From Pholis gunnellus (taxonomy: Eukaryota > Chordata > Actinopteri > Perciformes > Pholidae), in NCBI GenBank assembly GCA_910591455.2, contig OU342807.1, positions 3,830,430 through 3,894,429 on the forward strand: DNA of 64,000 nt, given 5' to 3'. This document shows positions 24,225 through 35,099 of this stretch, piece by piece. The number at the start of each line of letters is the position of its first letter. Positions within the stretch are counted from its first letter, which is position 1. A program made the translations under genes and the position numbers. Under the pieces are notes generated by a model, which was not told the origin of the DNA, searched no databases, and worked only from the letters and a program-made list of their open reading frames with translations.

Positions 24225-26516
24225 AATCTCACTTTTTGAAAAGTGAGTTTAGTTGGTGACAAACCGGATGAAGTAGAAGTTTTAAGTAGATAACAATGAT
24301 GGAACTACTTTTAAAAAACAATATTAAACATAAAGATTTAGCCAATAGAGTGGAAAAGTACACCAAAGCTGGCCTTTTTTTTGATAAAAGAACAAAATTA
24401 TATTTGTTTGTTCTCTTACATCCTCATTATCTTCTGCTACAACTGTTTTTTTCTGGAGCCCAAATATTAAAGAGTATCCAAATCCATACAGATGAACATG
24501 TCACCCAGTGCAACAGTGAGGCTCAATGATTTGTTTTAAATGGAGCTTTAATAGAATACATGTTACACTCCAGTTTGGTGTTTAGCACTCTGATAACGAG
24601 CTTTTGTTCTGACAATATAACAGGACGACAACGGCCTCTCCACCAGGAAGACAATCGCAGAGATTCTTCCAAAGTCCACCAGAGACAACGGCCTCTTCGT
24701 CGACGACATCTTTCGTCATCAAAAAGTGAATCTCGGAAACTGTCGTCGGTGGAGCAGACATCTGGTCCGCGCCGTCCCCGCTGCCGCCACTTCCGGCCAG
24801 AGGACAGAGATCAACCCCACTGGACTTTCCAAAATCATAAATCACGTCCGTCAACTGGATTTAAGAGAGGCTGAAAAGGAGATAAGCGTGGAGGAAATTA
24901 ACGAGAGAGGCCTAGAAGAAAAAGAAGGAAAGCAGCTGCCAAAGATTGACAAACGAAAGCCGGCTGGATATCCGGAGATCCTGGAGAATCTGTACAGAGC
25001 GTATCAGACAAACACCCAGGATAAAAAACGGGAGATTTTTGACAATCTCGCAGCTCTGATGGATGAAAACGTCCAACGACAAGACAAGAGCATTCGTAGG
25101 AAGATGTTGAACTGGGTCGATGACTTAGTCCAAGAACACTACAGGGAGAAGATACAGACGTACAGGAGAGAGCTGGAGGAGGGCGACCAGTTCTCCTCAA
25201 GTAATGGTACGTTCACACCAAACGCCAAGCGAATATTTTTGCACGAGTAGATTACATATAAAGTCAATGCAAAGATGCGAATGGACGCGAGAAATGCGAA
25301 TTCGCACAAGTTGACATTTTGTAGGTGCGTGACCCAGAGCTCTACGATACCGGATATCAGTAGAGACCGGACGACACTATGTGTATAAATGTACAAACAA
25401 CGAACACAACGCTGCTGTATTTACGCCTAGATGACGTTATTTTGAGTTTTGATGGAGCTGCTACAATGTTAGCATACCCTAGCACCGATCGATCCGAGCT
25501 CCAATGAGAAAACAAGCATTTAAAAAGTTATTGACTCGTCGTCTTGCGGAGAGAACTAACAAACATGAATTCAGACTTTTTACAAATATGCATCATTATG
25601 TAGTTATTTCGGCAAATGATCCAACGAGTAAACTCCCGCGAGTAACGCTAGAAACAACCTTTGCCACTTTATTTCTTTGTCATTTACCCTCGGATACTGT
25701 TTTAACGTGCTAATCTTCTTCATTCGCCCGATGACCCGAGCGGAGAGAGAGCAGCAGAAACGGGAGGAGTATCTCTGCCGGGACAAAAAGAGGAAGACCA
25801 TTAAAGGACGCTTTGATGCTTTCTGGGAGGAGAGGCGCGAGGAGAAAGAAACGCTGAGAGAGAAAGAGGAGGAACGCTTTGAGAAATGGGCGGCTGAACA
25901 CGGCGTCGGCGTTTCCAACTCTACACCAGACGAGCCCAAGAAGAGGATGAGCGCGAAGGAGAAGGGATTTTTACGGTGAGTCAGTTCAAGACAAACATGT
26001 GATTCATAGCTGACTTGATACACGTTGATTCAGCTGAGATTCATGGTAACATCATACCTGCTTAATAACATGTGAGCATAGCTTTTACTGTGGCTAAGTA
26101 CGGCCTCTCAAAGATATATTTTGCATAAAGCCTTTGTCATAATTCATCCAAAGAGCTAGCATGCAACACTTATCGTTATAGTCAATTATACGTTTACAGT
26201 GGAAATTCTAGACAGAAACATTTCAAGTTATTAAGCTGTGGCCTTTTCGTTCACATTGTAAGAAATAGATTTCCAAAATTTTGATATCTCAAATATCAAC
26301 GCCTCCAAATTATATTCAGCACAAATGTAGAGAAAAAAAAAATGCAGATGCAAAAATCTCTGGATATTAAGAATCAATTTACCTCGTCCTGTCAGCTTTA
26401 GAGCTGTAAAATGTTTTCAGATTCATTCCCTCTAAACCGTTATAAAAAGTGTGTTTTTTAGGGCAAAAGAGTCACTGAACCGACTCTACTCCAACGCTGT
26501 CCCCACCACGGCATGA
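24044..26516 (+). CDS. Uncharacterised 309-residue charged, probably helical protein
   Basis: Exons 24044-24100, 24624-25206, 25741-25975 and 26462-26516 join in phases 0, 1 and 0+2 to one open frame of 309 residues. The start is the first ATG (aaacATGG), coding MALEDIRLNLKMVTDIPEK. The middle has RRWSRHLVRAV, many Glu/Lys, and KPAGYPEILENLYRAYQ followed by a predicted helix (IRRKMLNWVDDLVQEHYREK). The last third is a Glu/Arg-rich coiled-coil-like segment (EREQQKREEYLCRDKKRK, FWEERREEKETLREKEEER), ending SLNRLYSNAVPTTA. There is no signal peptide or membrane segment. I do not recognise it; the composition recalls ciliary or cytoskeletal proteins, but that is only impression. AATAAA at 26550 is a good poly(A) signal. 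Confidence 0.75.
24133..24220 (+). repeat. (TC)n(CA)n microsatellite
   Basis: About 10 TC units followed by about 34 CA units in intron 1 of the 309-residue protein gene. Confidence 0.97.
24624..25206 (+). CDS. 309-residue protein gene, exon 2
   Basis: Acceptor gacaatataacag; begins DDNGLSTRKTIAEILPKS. It ends phase 1 at donor AATG/gtacgt, which overlaps the edge of an interspersed repeat. Confidence 0.8.
25207..25350 (+). mobile_element. MITE-like repeat at the start of intron 2
   Basis: Starts gtacgttcacaccaaacgcc and continues agattacatataaagtcaat with several CG-bearing gcgaat motifs. I recognise this as a common type of fish MITE end. The matching far end was not found before 25740. 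Confidence 0.5.
25741..25975 (+). CDS. 309-residue protein gene, exon 3 (coiled-coil-like)
   Basis: Acceptor gatgacccgag fits the phase (g/cg gives Ala); donor ACG/gtgagt, phase 2. Strong Glu/Arg/Lys bias over 60 residues. Confidence 0.8.
26462..26516 (+). CDS. 309-residue protein gene, exon 4
   Basis: Acceptor gtgttttttag; 17 codons then TGA at 26514-26516. Confidence 0.75.
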
Positions 26517-26549
26517 AGCTCACTGGACTCATCTCTCTCTATATACAAA

Positions 26550-26555
26550 AATAAA
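26550..26555 (+). terminator. Poly(A) signal AATAAA of the 309-residue protein gene
   Basis: Canonical hexamer 34 nt after the stop codon. Confidence 0.65.
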
Positions 26556-26644
26556 CATATCTCATAATCTAACTGGCCTGTTATCATGAAAGATGCACAT
26601 TTATCCTCCCCAGAAGATGAACTACTGGTTTTAATCCCTCTATG

Positions 26645-27065
26645 ACCAGGCGGCAACCTTCGGTTCTGCCGAGTGAAGCCAATCCGGAAGTGTCTTGAAA
26701 CCTGCATTCTCTCTAGTGTCCAGCAGGGGGCGACTCCTCTGGTTGTATAGAAGTCTATGAGAAAATGACTCTACTTCTCTCTAGATTTATTACCTCAGTA
26801 AACATTGTAAGCATGAGTTTATGGTATCAATCTCTAGTTTCAAGTCTTCTTCAATACAGCATGATGTTCATTTAGTAAATTATGGTCCATTTAGAGTCGA
26901 ACAGACCATAAAGCAGTGTGTGCTTTAGGGGCGGGGCTTACTGTGTCTCTACCAGAGACGTATACAGCTTCTCTATATCACTCCTCCGCATTCCAAATAT
27001 GGTCACTTCCGTTCATTGGTTGCCAAAAAAACAACATGGCGACGGCGAAATCGCCGAACTCGAGT
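26645..27065 (-). repeat. Family A dispersed repeat, copy 3
   Basis: Reverse-orientation copy of the 17.9 kb element (cagcagggggcgactcctct, gtctatgagaaaatgactct, atggtccatttagagtcgaa), extended by a distal part with acatggcgacggcgaaat. Confidence 0.85.
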
Positions 27066-27258
27066 ACTGAATCACTCTCTTAGCTGTTCTTGCATGTAGC
27101 CCGTCCAATCATTACATTCAGGCCAAATACAATGATTGGACGGACGTGTTACAGTCCTGCGACAGCCACAGATACCAGATTTAGTTTCTTTTGATCGTCA
27201 AAGCACTTGATTGATTCATTGCTGTCAGGACATTGAAACTAAAATAGATCTTAAAAAG

Positions 27259-27283
27259 TATATATATATTTATATATATATAG
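27259..27283. repeat. (TA)n microsatellite
   Basis: About 12 imperfect TA units. Confidence 0.85.
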
Positions 27284-27429
27284 GCCGTGTGGTCAGTTCA
27301 ACTGCAACAAAAGGACCAAATCTCTGCATCCACCTAAAATACCTAGACCTTCACTTCCCCACATTAAGCATTTCACCGGGAGCAGCACTACCACTCCGAC
27401 ACGGTGCCAAAAACATAAATAAAGCGGAG

Positions 27430-27895
27430 CTGCTGTGATCAGGATTATCCTACAGGGGGCAGTGCGCAGCCTCTCTCCGTCTCCCTCCTCGGGCTTTAAT
27501 CATTCGTCAGGCATAATAGGAGAGGCATTTATAGTCATATCCCTATAATAAAAGAGGTGTCTCTTTGTCCTTTTCCATTCAACACATTGTCACAACCCAG
27601 AGCCTTAATCCTGCAAACTGACGGACAGTTGCATCCTGGGAAAAGAGCCGCATGCCATTGTTTGAGTGAGTCAAATCTGTTAAGCCCTAATTCTTTTGTG
27701 GGCATTTGCATATTCGGAAGTATTCTTTTACTGAAGGGCCAAATCCTCCTTGTGTGTGATGCGAGGCATTTTTAGTATCATTTGTGAAGTATCTACATGC
27801 ACTATTAGCGCCGCATAATACCCTCATATAATACGCCGGCATAATCTTGCAGATAAGAAGCTTTTTTTTTTCTTCTTTCTAAAGTGTAGCCTTAC
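27430..27895. promoter_or_regulatory. Candidate conserved non-coding island
   Basis: A long repeat-free block rich in AT-hook and homeodomain-like cores (gggctttaatcattcgtc, gccctaattcttttgtgggc, ctattagcgccgcataatac) with no open frame of note. It is typical in look for vertebrate developmental enhancers; conservation cannot be tested here. Confidence 0.35.
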
Positions 27896-28019
27896 GTCGG
27901 GATGAAACGCTGCAATTTCAGGCAGATTCAAACGGGCTCAAATGTCATCAGAAATGTCAAGTGGCTCTGCAGTGGCGGGATACCAGAATGCCTTTTTTTT
28001 TTATCATTTTCATCACCCG

Positions 28020-28460
28020 CCGGATTCCTCAAATTTACCTCCCAGTTGAAAGGCCCGGCTCGGCTCAGACCGCGGCGATGTAATGGGTCTGGTGCTGTAA
28101 TAAAGACGGCTACCTCTGACTCACCTGGCCTCTTTCTTCCCTTTCCTCCCCCCCCCCCCCCCTTCACCGCCGTCTCTCTCCCACTCTCTTCTCCTTCCCC
28201 ACTTCCAACAGAGTTTCTCTGGCTCACCGATAAACTGTTTGTTATCTGTCCGCGGCGTTTCGGCACAGTGTGGTTCAGACATTCACTTCCTCTGCAGGCC
28301 TTTTCTCCGCTGCTCTCTGGAGTCCCTTCTGCAAAAGCTCTGATAAGATTGTTGTGTTGAGATTGGAGATGGAGAATCGAGGAGTGGCTGGCGTATTCTG
28401 TCAAAGCAAGACTGTGACAAACCTTTAGCTCTCTAAGATGTCTACCGAACATACTGCATA
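28020..28460. promoter_or_regulatory. Candidate conserved non-coding island
   Basis: Mixed block around a poly-C run (28148-28162), with gtaataaagacggctacctc, gataaactgtttgttatctg and agctctgataagattgttg. It resembles the other islands; no coding frame with plausible codon use. Confidence 0.3.
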
Positions 28461-28689
28461 ACATTGACCTTTATTATCTGTCGAACATAAAGCGAATATA
28501 TCTACATGATGGTTAAAGTTTGATCAACAGAATCAGGTTTATTACCAAGTAGACTTTCTCAAGCAATTTGTCTTGGTATCTTTCATCATGGCGAGCGTTT
28601 TTTGTCTTAATTTGTTGTATTTTCATGTTTACTGCTGGAGCACTAATGGCATGAGACAGAATACATTCATCAACAACAGAAGAGGAAGC

Positions 28690-29160
28690 GTGGGGATTGG
28701 ATTCAGTGCAGCGGTCTTTGAGACAATCACCGATAACGGCCGACCACCTAGCCAGACCTGCCGGACCAAACGCCACCAAACCGCCCCAGGGAGGAGAGCC
28801 GAGATGGAAGCTAAGCTAACCCAGCTCGGACCTGAGGCTACTCCACTACCCAGCATGCTGAGAAAAATAAGAAGGATGAAATAAGACCTCAGGCGAACCC
28901 AGCAAATGGAGTTCCTGCAGAGACCTGGCTTCATCGTGGTCCAGGATCCAGCTGCACTTGACGGGCAGGACTCTGGTTGGTCGAGAGGAGGTGGACTCTG
29001 CCAATCGCACCAATCAATGATGCTTGGTGCTCAAACACAGTCAGAGTTAATGGACAATGTTTTCGTGATGTCGGCCATATTATCTGTCCAGAGAACCGTT
29101 TACATTCCTCCTGATACAAATGTAAGATATACACAACGGGAATGCACTTCTGTTTGTGTG
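28690..29160 (+). mobile_element. Degenerate LINE ORF2 endonuclease fragment
   Basis: Conceptual reading in two overlapping frames gives TPLPSML, then PGFIVVQDPAALDG, WSRGGGLC and TVYIPPDTN. These are the usual order of motifs in the apurinic endonuclease domain of fish non-LTR retrotransposons (a SRGGG motif and a VYIPP motif). In-frame stops and missing catalytic context show a dead, truncated copy. Confidence 0.6.
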
Positions 29161-29636
29161 TAGTTTTGTTTCTCATGGTGTATTTGTGTTGCACATGGCC
29201 TACAACTGCATTTTGTTGTGCATCCCTGTGTTGCATAATGACAATGAATGATCCAAGAGTTTCTTGAATCCTTGAATCGTACTGATCGAGTTGAATTCCT
29301 GCCGGTCAACACATACGAGCAGTGAAACAATGAGAGTAGTAATCAAACCCCTGGTTAGCCAAACGTTTGTGGAAGAGAAAGCAGTAAAATGATCCCCCAA
29401 GCTGTCCGTTGTAAAGATTGCTCACAGTACAACAATATGACCTAAGCTGTAATAAACCGGCGTTATCCTTTAGGATATAAAGGCAGGGTGTGAGAGAGCC
29501 TTTATCTGTGTTTCATGTAAAGCTCATGTACAGTATGTATGCAGCCTCGGCTCTCCATTCAGACTCTTTGTTGTTTGGATGTTTCATCGTGTTGCACCAT
29601 CACTTTTCTCTCCCGTTCTTTCCAATGTCACAAAGT

Positions 29637-29637
<1 letters not shown>
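29161..29637. other. Intergenic, nothing recognised
   Basis: AT-balanced sequence without repeats that I can place or a credible frame. Confidence 0.5.

Positions 29638-29638
<1 letters not shown>

Positions 29639-29683
<45 letters not shown>
29639..29683 (+). repeat. (GA)n microsatellite
   Basis: About 22 GA units. Confidence 0.97.
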
Positions 29684-29685
<2 letters not shown>

Positions 29686-29989
29686 ATCTGTTCTCTGGCT
29701 GCTGTTTGTCTGTTTGTTTTGTTCTTCCTTCCTGTGTATTTAAGCGTCAATTTCTGCCGGCGAGGGACACATGAAAAGAGCCATGGCACGAACAGAAAAC
29801 AAGCCCTCAGAGACGAGGAGGAGGAGGAGGAGGATGAAATGACAACACGAGGAAGGAAACAAGGCCCGGGAATAAGCTGCGATTAAACCGAAAAACAATC
29901 AAACCGCAGAGATGAGAAGACGAGGAAGGGAGAGAGAGAGAGGAGAAGAAAAAAACAAAACACACAGACACACACACAACAATGAAAGC

Positions 29990-30115
29990 AAATAAAACAG
30001 GCAAACAGGGAATGCAGTGTGTTTGAGAAAAGACGCTGGCGAGGGCAAATTACACCGAGTGCCAGCTCTGGATGCCTGGCATCAAGAGTTTGGGAGGAAT
30101 TAAATGTCACTGTTG
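29990..30115. promoter_or_regulatory. Candidate conserved non-coding island (short)
   Basis: Repeat-free block (gagggcaaattacaccgagt, ggatgcctggcatcaagag, ggaattaaatgtcactg) just before a family A copy. Confidence 0.25.
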
Positions 30116-30190
30116 GATATCAGTGTATGAGACTGAAACTGGGATCAGGGGAAGCAGCAGTGATGCCGTATGCGTCTCTGGTAGTGGCAG

Positions 30191-30483
30191 CGACCTGTCA
30201 ATCACAGTAAGCCCCGCCCTAAAGCATACTCTGCTTTATGGTCTATTTGACTCTAAATGGACCATAATTTACTAAATGAACATCATGCTGTATTGAAGAA
30301 GACTTGAAACTAGAGATTGATGTTTACAATGTTTACTGAGGTAATAAATCAAGAGAGAAGTAGAGTCATTTTCTCATAGACTTCTATACAAACAGAGGAG
30401 TCGCCCCCTGGTGGTCAGTAGAGAGAATGCACGTTTTAAGACCGCTTTGGCTTCACTTGGCAGAACCGGAGGTTGCCGCCATC
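30191..30483 (+). repeat. Family A dispersed repeat, copy 2
   Basis: Nearly identical to 17888-18177, including the TTATGGTC/GACCATAA-type hairpin region and the agaggagtcgccccctggtg end. Confidence 0.87.
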
Positions 30484-30879
30484 CCCGACACGTCCAAAAC
30501 TGAACGGGTAGCTAGAGCGTCATAGTTTGACCAGTCGAATGTTTTGGAACCGCACAACTACAACACTCGCTGGGCTGTCAGTGCTGCTTATTTACACATC
30601 CAGGAGTAATAGACAAGATGTTCATTCATTAGGAGTTGTGTTTGCGTCTACCCGATAAGCTCCAATATTCACTCTCTTTTAACTCTGTTTTTGGTCTCCA
30701 CCAACTCCTCTTCAGCTGCTGAATGATCCACTGTGTTCACCAGCTCAGCTTAGTCTCACTTCCGGGGAGTCAAATTCCGGTGCTTGGGAAGTAGCCCTCG
30801 TCGTCTGTCTATCCACACAAAAGGCCCCCTTTAGTGTCTGAATGACACGTACCCGGCTTTCAACTAACTTTCAATGTAA

Positions 30880-31095
30880 ACCCACAAACACAGGACTTTC
30901 ACCCAGGGGACCGGCGTTAGTGTGCCATGACGGTAGTCACGTCACGCTAACGCCACGTGACTTTGCGTCCGTAGCTTATGTAACGTTCGAAGTGTTTAGT
31001 ACGTTAAGTTAAATAAGTCAGTGTTGACTTGGTTTCACATGGACACGAACAGTGCTCTCCTGGGTGAAAGTCCTGTGTTTGTGTGACCCATCCAA
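30880..31095. repeat. Family C interspersed repeat fragment with internal symmetry
   Basis: cacaggactttcacccaggg (about 30889-30908) is mirrored by ctgggtgaaagtcctgtgtt at about 31061-31080, so the segment is an inverted repeat about 190 bp across. The same words recur in family C at 32.27 kb (ctgggtgaaagtcctgtatt). Confidence 0.65.
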
Positions 31096-31504
31096 CCGCC
31101 CCTTTCAGTGGTCCTCAAGGACTTTCTCACTCTTTATACTACGTGAGTAGCTTTGACCGTCTAATGATGACATGGATTTGTTTACATTGGAGTTAGTTGC
31201 TAACTCCAAGTTAACTAACTGACTAACCGCTGACTAACCGTCTGTATTTAACGAGTTGGGAGTTAAAGAAGCATGTTTTTTGTTTGAGAACAATTACTGA
31301 GGGGATGTGGAAGCCTGAAGCTTCAGCGACATGGGTCACATCTTTCTACAAACTCTATAAAAGACTAGAGTGCAGTGATTGGCTGAAGCTCTGCAGTTAC
31401 AGCATTTTTTTTGTTCATTTTGGAAGGTTACCTGATTAGCTCGTCCCGTTAGCTTTAAATGAGCTAATATCATTTGATGCAGAGAAAAGGCTCATGAATA
31501 AATT

Positions 31505-31760
31505 TGACAGCAGTGCGTCGCGTCTCTTCTACCTCTCCTGTGCCTCCGCTGCTGCAGCTCTCTGGTTTTTGTGTTGTTCCAGTTCAGCGGCTCTCTGACG
31601 TCCCGACGCCGAGGCTTTTATGACAGATGAAGACTTTTTAACCGCCTCTGTGTGGAGGCAGTGGACTGGCTCCTCTTAATTAGCACTTTGTCTCTGCTCA
31701 GAAGTGACCTTTTCTCTTTTGCGCTTCGGTTAAATTGACTCCCACTTCTCTGCTGTGTGT
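31505..31760. promoter_or_regulatory. Candidate conserved non-coding island
   Basis: Repeat-free block with ttttatgacagatgaagac and ctcttaattagcactttgtc (homeodomain core TTAATTAG). Inferred from appearance only. Confidence 0.3.
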
Positions 31761-32079
31761 CTCCTCTGTTTTACATGGCTGCTGGTGCGTTACTCGCTGA
31801 CTGCTGCAGTACTTCATTGAGTTCGACTGTTGTATTGCCAGTACAGAAAGCTGATGTTGGGATCTACAGCCCTCTTTTTTCAGTATTAAAAAATGACCAG
31901 TGGTGTCGACTTCAAACCTCCATCTTACCTGCCTTCATTCCTGACCTTTTACATGATTTTAATTTGTTGTTAAATAACTGGAGGGGCACAACTGTATATC
32001 ATTTTTATTAAAGAATTATTGAAGGGGAAAATACAATTTTATCACCATTCTCATGGGAAGGTGTATAAATAGCAGGTCA

Positions 32080-32360
32080 ATTTTAATGACATTCCAGGCG
32101 TCACATTTACGGTTCGGCAATAAAACTACTAAGTTCGGTTAAAAAAAACATCATGGTTGATAAATATGTAAACGCTGTAAAATGAGTACGGAAAAAACAC
32201 GTCACAAACAGAACTTCAAATAAGTAAACGGTTTCACACGGGACAGTAATGCCGGTCTTCTGGGTGAAAGTCCTGTATTTGTTTGACACCCGTAGACTCT
32301 CACGTTCTCTATTACGCCACTTGCTTTTCCTCACTTTATGCTACGTCGCTAGCTCTTAGC
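32080..32360 (+). repeat. Family C interspersed repeat copy
   Basis: Contains gcaataaaactactaagtt, aaacatcatggttg, gtttcacacgggacag and ctgggtgaaagtcctgtatt, words shared with 44.3-44.8 kb and 46.4-46.6 kb. Confidence 0.6.
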
Positions 32361-32903
32361 GTAGCACATATACAAAGCAAGAACAGAGTGATGGCACGCA
32401 AAATGGTTGGTTGAAATTGGTAAAACCAGGCTGCCTCTGGTGGATGGTGCAGATAATATAATAGTTTATAAGGGTTAAAAAACAAACAAATTTGCTGTGT
32501 GAAATAGTGCACATAATGTTTTCCACTGACGGTTAATGTAAAAGTGCATTTCTCTGTTAGTGATGATGCTCTTTGAGTCAGTTTTTAAACTTTGCCGTGT
32601 CAGAGCCTTCAAAGGCCAAAGGTGCGTTTAATTTCATCAAAGTGACGGCAGCTGGTTAACAAGAGGACACAGCAGCTTCAGGTGCACTGAATTCCTTGTT
32701 CGATGAAGTCCTTGTGTCCAGATGCAACGGAAAACTAGTTGTGAATAAAGTAGTTCCCCGAACGTTGAACACAGGAGGCGACGCTTTCTTTTTAAGATCT
32801 TTTTTTGGAAGATTTCACAATCTCTGAGGCTGCATAGTTTCACGCTTCCTTGGTGAGTAATGACCAGCACTGTTGACTAATGCATTCAAAATGACAACAT
32901 GGC

Positions 32904-33143
32904 GCACACACACACACACACACACGGAGACCCTCCACAACCAACACCTCCTCCATTTCCAGAATCAGAGATGACCTTTGCATGAATAAAGTCAAAGAGG
33001 ATTAAGGCAGAAGAGACCTTCGCAATGTCGGCCGAGGGAAGAAGCTGGTGCATCCTCCTTTTGAACGTGGCTTGAGTGTCGATGTCTCCACCTGCCTGAA
33101 GGCCACGCTCTGTGTGTGTGTGTGTATGTGTGTGTGTGTGTGT
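32904..33143. repeat. Island bracketed by complementary (CA)n and (TG)n tracts
   Basis: A CA run at 32904-32926 and a TG run at 33111-33143 face each other across about 185 bp of repeat-free sequence (gacctttgcatgaataaagt, aagaggattaaggcagaaga). The tracts are complementary, so the segment can fold as a stem-loop. The interior looks like the other non-coding islands. Confidence 0.7.
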
Positions 33144-33409
33144 TTGTGCATGCAATGCGTTTGCATAGAGGCTACAGAAAAGAAAAAAAAACGCCTTTAG
33201 GAAATGTGAGGAAACATGTGGTTTGTAATCACATTCTGATGGTAAACGTTGCTGTCAAAGTCCTTCATCCGTTTCACTGGAGGTGATAAAATCTCTGGTT
33301 TGTATTCTTATCTGATTTATATTGTGCGGCAACCTAATCCATATACGTTACAAGATGTACAAACAGAATCTATTTGCTTAAGTGTCCATCATAGCACCAG
33401 GATTACAAC

Positions 33410-33545
33410 AATTTAGATTAGCTGCCTTTCTTTACTGCGTGGTGTCAACTGTGCTCGGCTCCCGTCAGGATTAATGGAATCCCATTTTGTCATTATTACC
33501 TGTATAATACGTGTCAGAATCACCTGGAGCTGAGAAACGTACACC
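33410..33545. promoter_or_regulatory. Candidate conserved non-coding island
   Basis: Compact block with cgtcaggattaatggaatcc and ttttgtcattattacctgta, that is, GGATTA, TAAT and an E-box-like site close together. Confidence 0.35.
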
Positions 33546-33634
33546 TTTTTAAAGAAGTGTCAAACGTGCAGACATGTTGGGATTAAATTAAAAAGATGAC
33601 ACTCATCATTTTTCAAAAGATTTTAGACACAAGC

Positions 33635-34690
33635 AGCAACCTCCGGTCTGAGAAATGAAGCCATATCAGAAATGCCAAACACCGCGGTTCCTCGAATGGC
33701 CACTTGAGGCTGCAAAGGCGAGTCGATCTCCATAGACCTCAATGTTAAAATGCCCAACTTCACAGCAGAAATCAATGTTTGCAACCTGGTAGAAAAAAAC
33801 GATTTTTGTCTCTATAGCTAATATCTCTGTTCATGACAACTTTACCGGCGGTGAATTTTTATACAACTCTCCCGTTTGAATCATATTAAGGCTTAAAATT
33901 AGGCATAATTAAGGGCGTGGCTGCTTTGAGTGACAGGTGGGTGTCGTCTGAAGTAGCTCGCTGCTAGCGTCACATGGCCGTCCCCACGACCGTTTCTGAG
34001 CAACAGTTGTTTCAGTTTAACGAGCGACAGTGATAACTGGTGGTTACCTACATGTCCTGTTGGTGTTTAACAGCTGCCATCGCCACGAGTGGACACATTC
34101 GGAAAAAAATATGTACGATAGTCAACGGCGAGAGAGAAATATTTGTAATACATACAATGTTTTTAAACTTAAAAAGATAATTTTGCAAGTCAAGAAAGTC
34201 CCAGGTTTGTCGTCGGTTTGTGTGAAACCGCTCAGTAAACTACATCTCTCGTCTCGCACAATGTACGTCACCAACACCAACATCCCTGTTAGCTTGGCTC
34301 GCTAGCTAGCTGGCTAACTTAGCCAAGTTCTATTCACAAATGTAACGTTATCTTTCCTGATGTGTTTTATCCAGCGACGCTTTTCATCAGCCGGGAAGCG
34401 AAAGAACGAGCGAGACCCGTCGTTGGTGTGAGAACATCCTGCTACGAAACACACAGGCATCGTAGTTTTCTAATAACGTCTTATACTTCAAAAGTTTTGC
34501 AACAAAATGCTTCTTTTTTGACGTGCAAAATTATGTTTAATTAATTAAGTGTAATTAATGGCACAATTCAAACAGGATCAAAAAAACTATTTGTTGACTA
34601 CTGTATATATTCTTCTGGAATAAGGTCCCATGGTGGTCCAACGGGTGGGACGTCGCCTCGCTATCAAATTTAAAACTACGATTTTCTATT
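33635..34690 (+). repeat. Family D interspersed repeat, copy 1
   Basis: Starts gcagcaacctccggtctgag, then gaatggccacttgaggctgc, caatgttaaaatgcccaact and ttgagtgacaggtgggtgtc. These words recur at 55.98-56.13 kb. The second half (34256-34460) is the reverse complement of 42570-42770, while 34480-34660 matches 42775-42900 in the same orientation. Confidence 0.7.
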
Positions 34691-35099
34691 TCTAATCCAA
34701 CAATATAAAGGAAGAAAACTGCAAAAGAAATTCCCAAACGTTAACTTTTCTTTGATCTGAGTGATGAAAAATACATCAGATTTTTAATTTCCCAGTTTAC
34801 TTTTATTTATTCTTGAATAAAAAAAAAGAACACACAGAGCACAGACACCTGGGAAATATAACTGTAATGCAATATAAATGTAAACTACCAGAATGCACCA
34901 TTAAACAAGTGACTGGCATGCGATGGGATGCTGAAGAATATACTGGTTGTGTCCTAAATTCAGCCGACATGGAAGCATAGTTCGAGCCTTTGAAATGTCA
35001 ATTATTTTGAAGCCTACAAGATATTTGAAAAGATTGAAATAAAGCAAAGTGTGTTACATCTTGACGGACTCACTGTAATCGTTTTCAAAATAAGACACC

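Noticed and set aside
25504..25713. 69-residue frame in intron 2 of the 309-residue protein gene
   Set aside because: Phase does not fit either neighbouring exon, and there are no good splice sites around it.
27928..28464. 178-residue minus-strand frame
   Set aside because: Contains a poly-Gly/Lys stretch from the C-run and no recognisable motif; no splice or poly(A) context.
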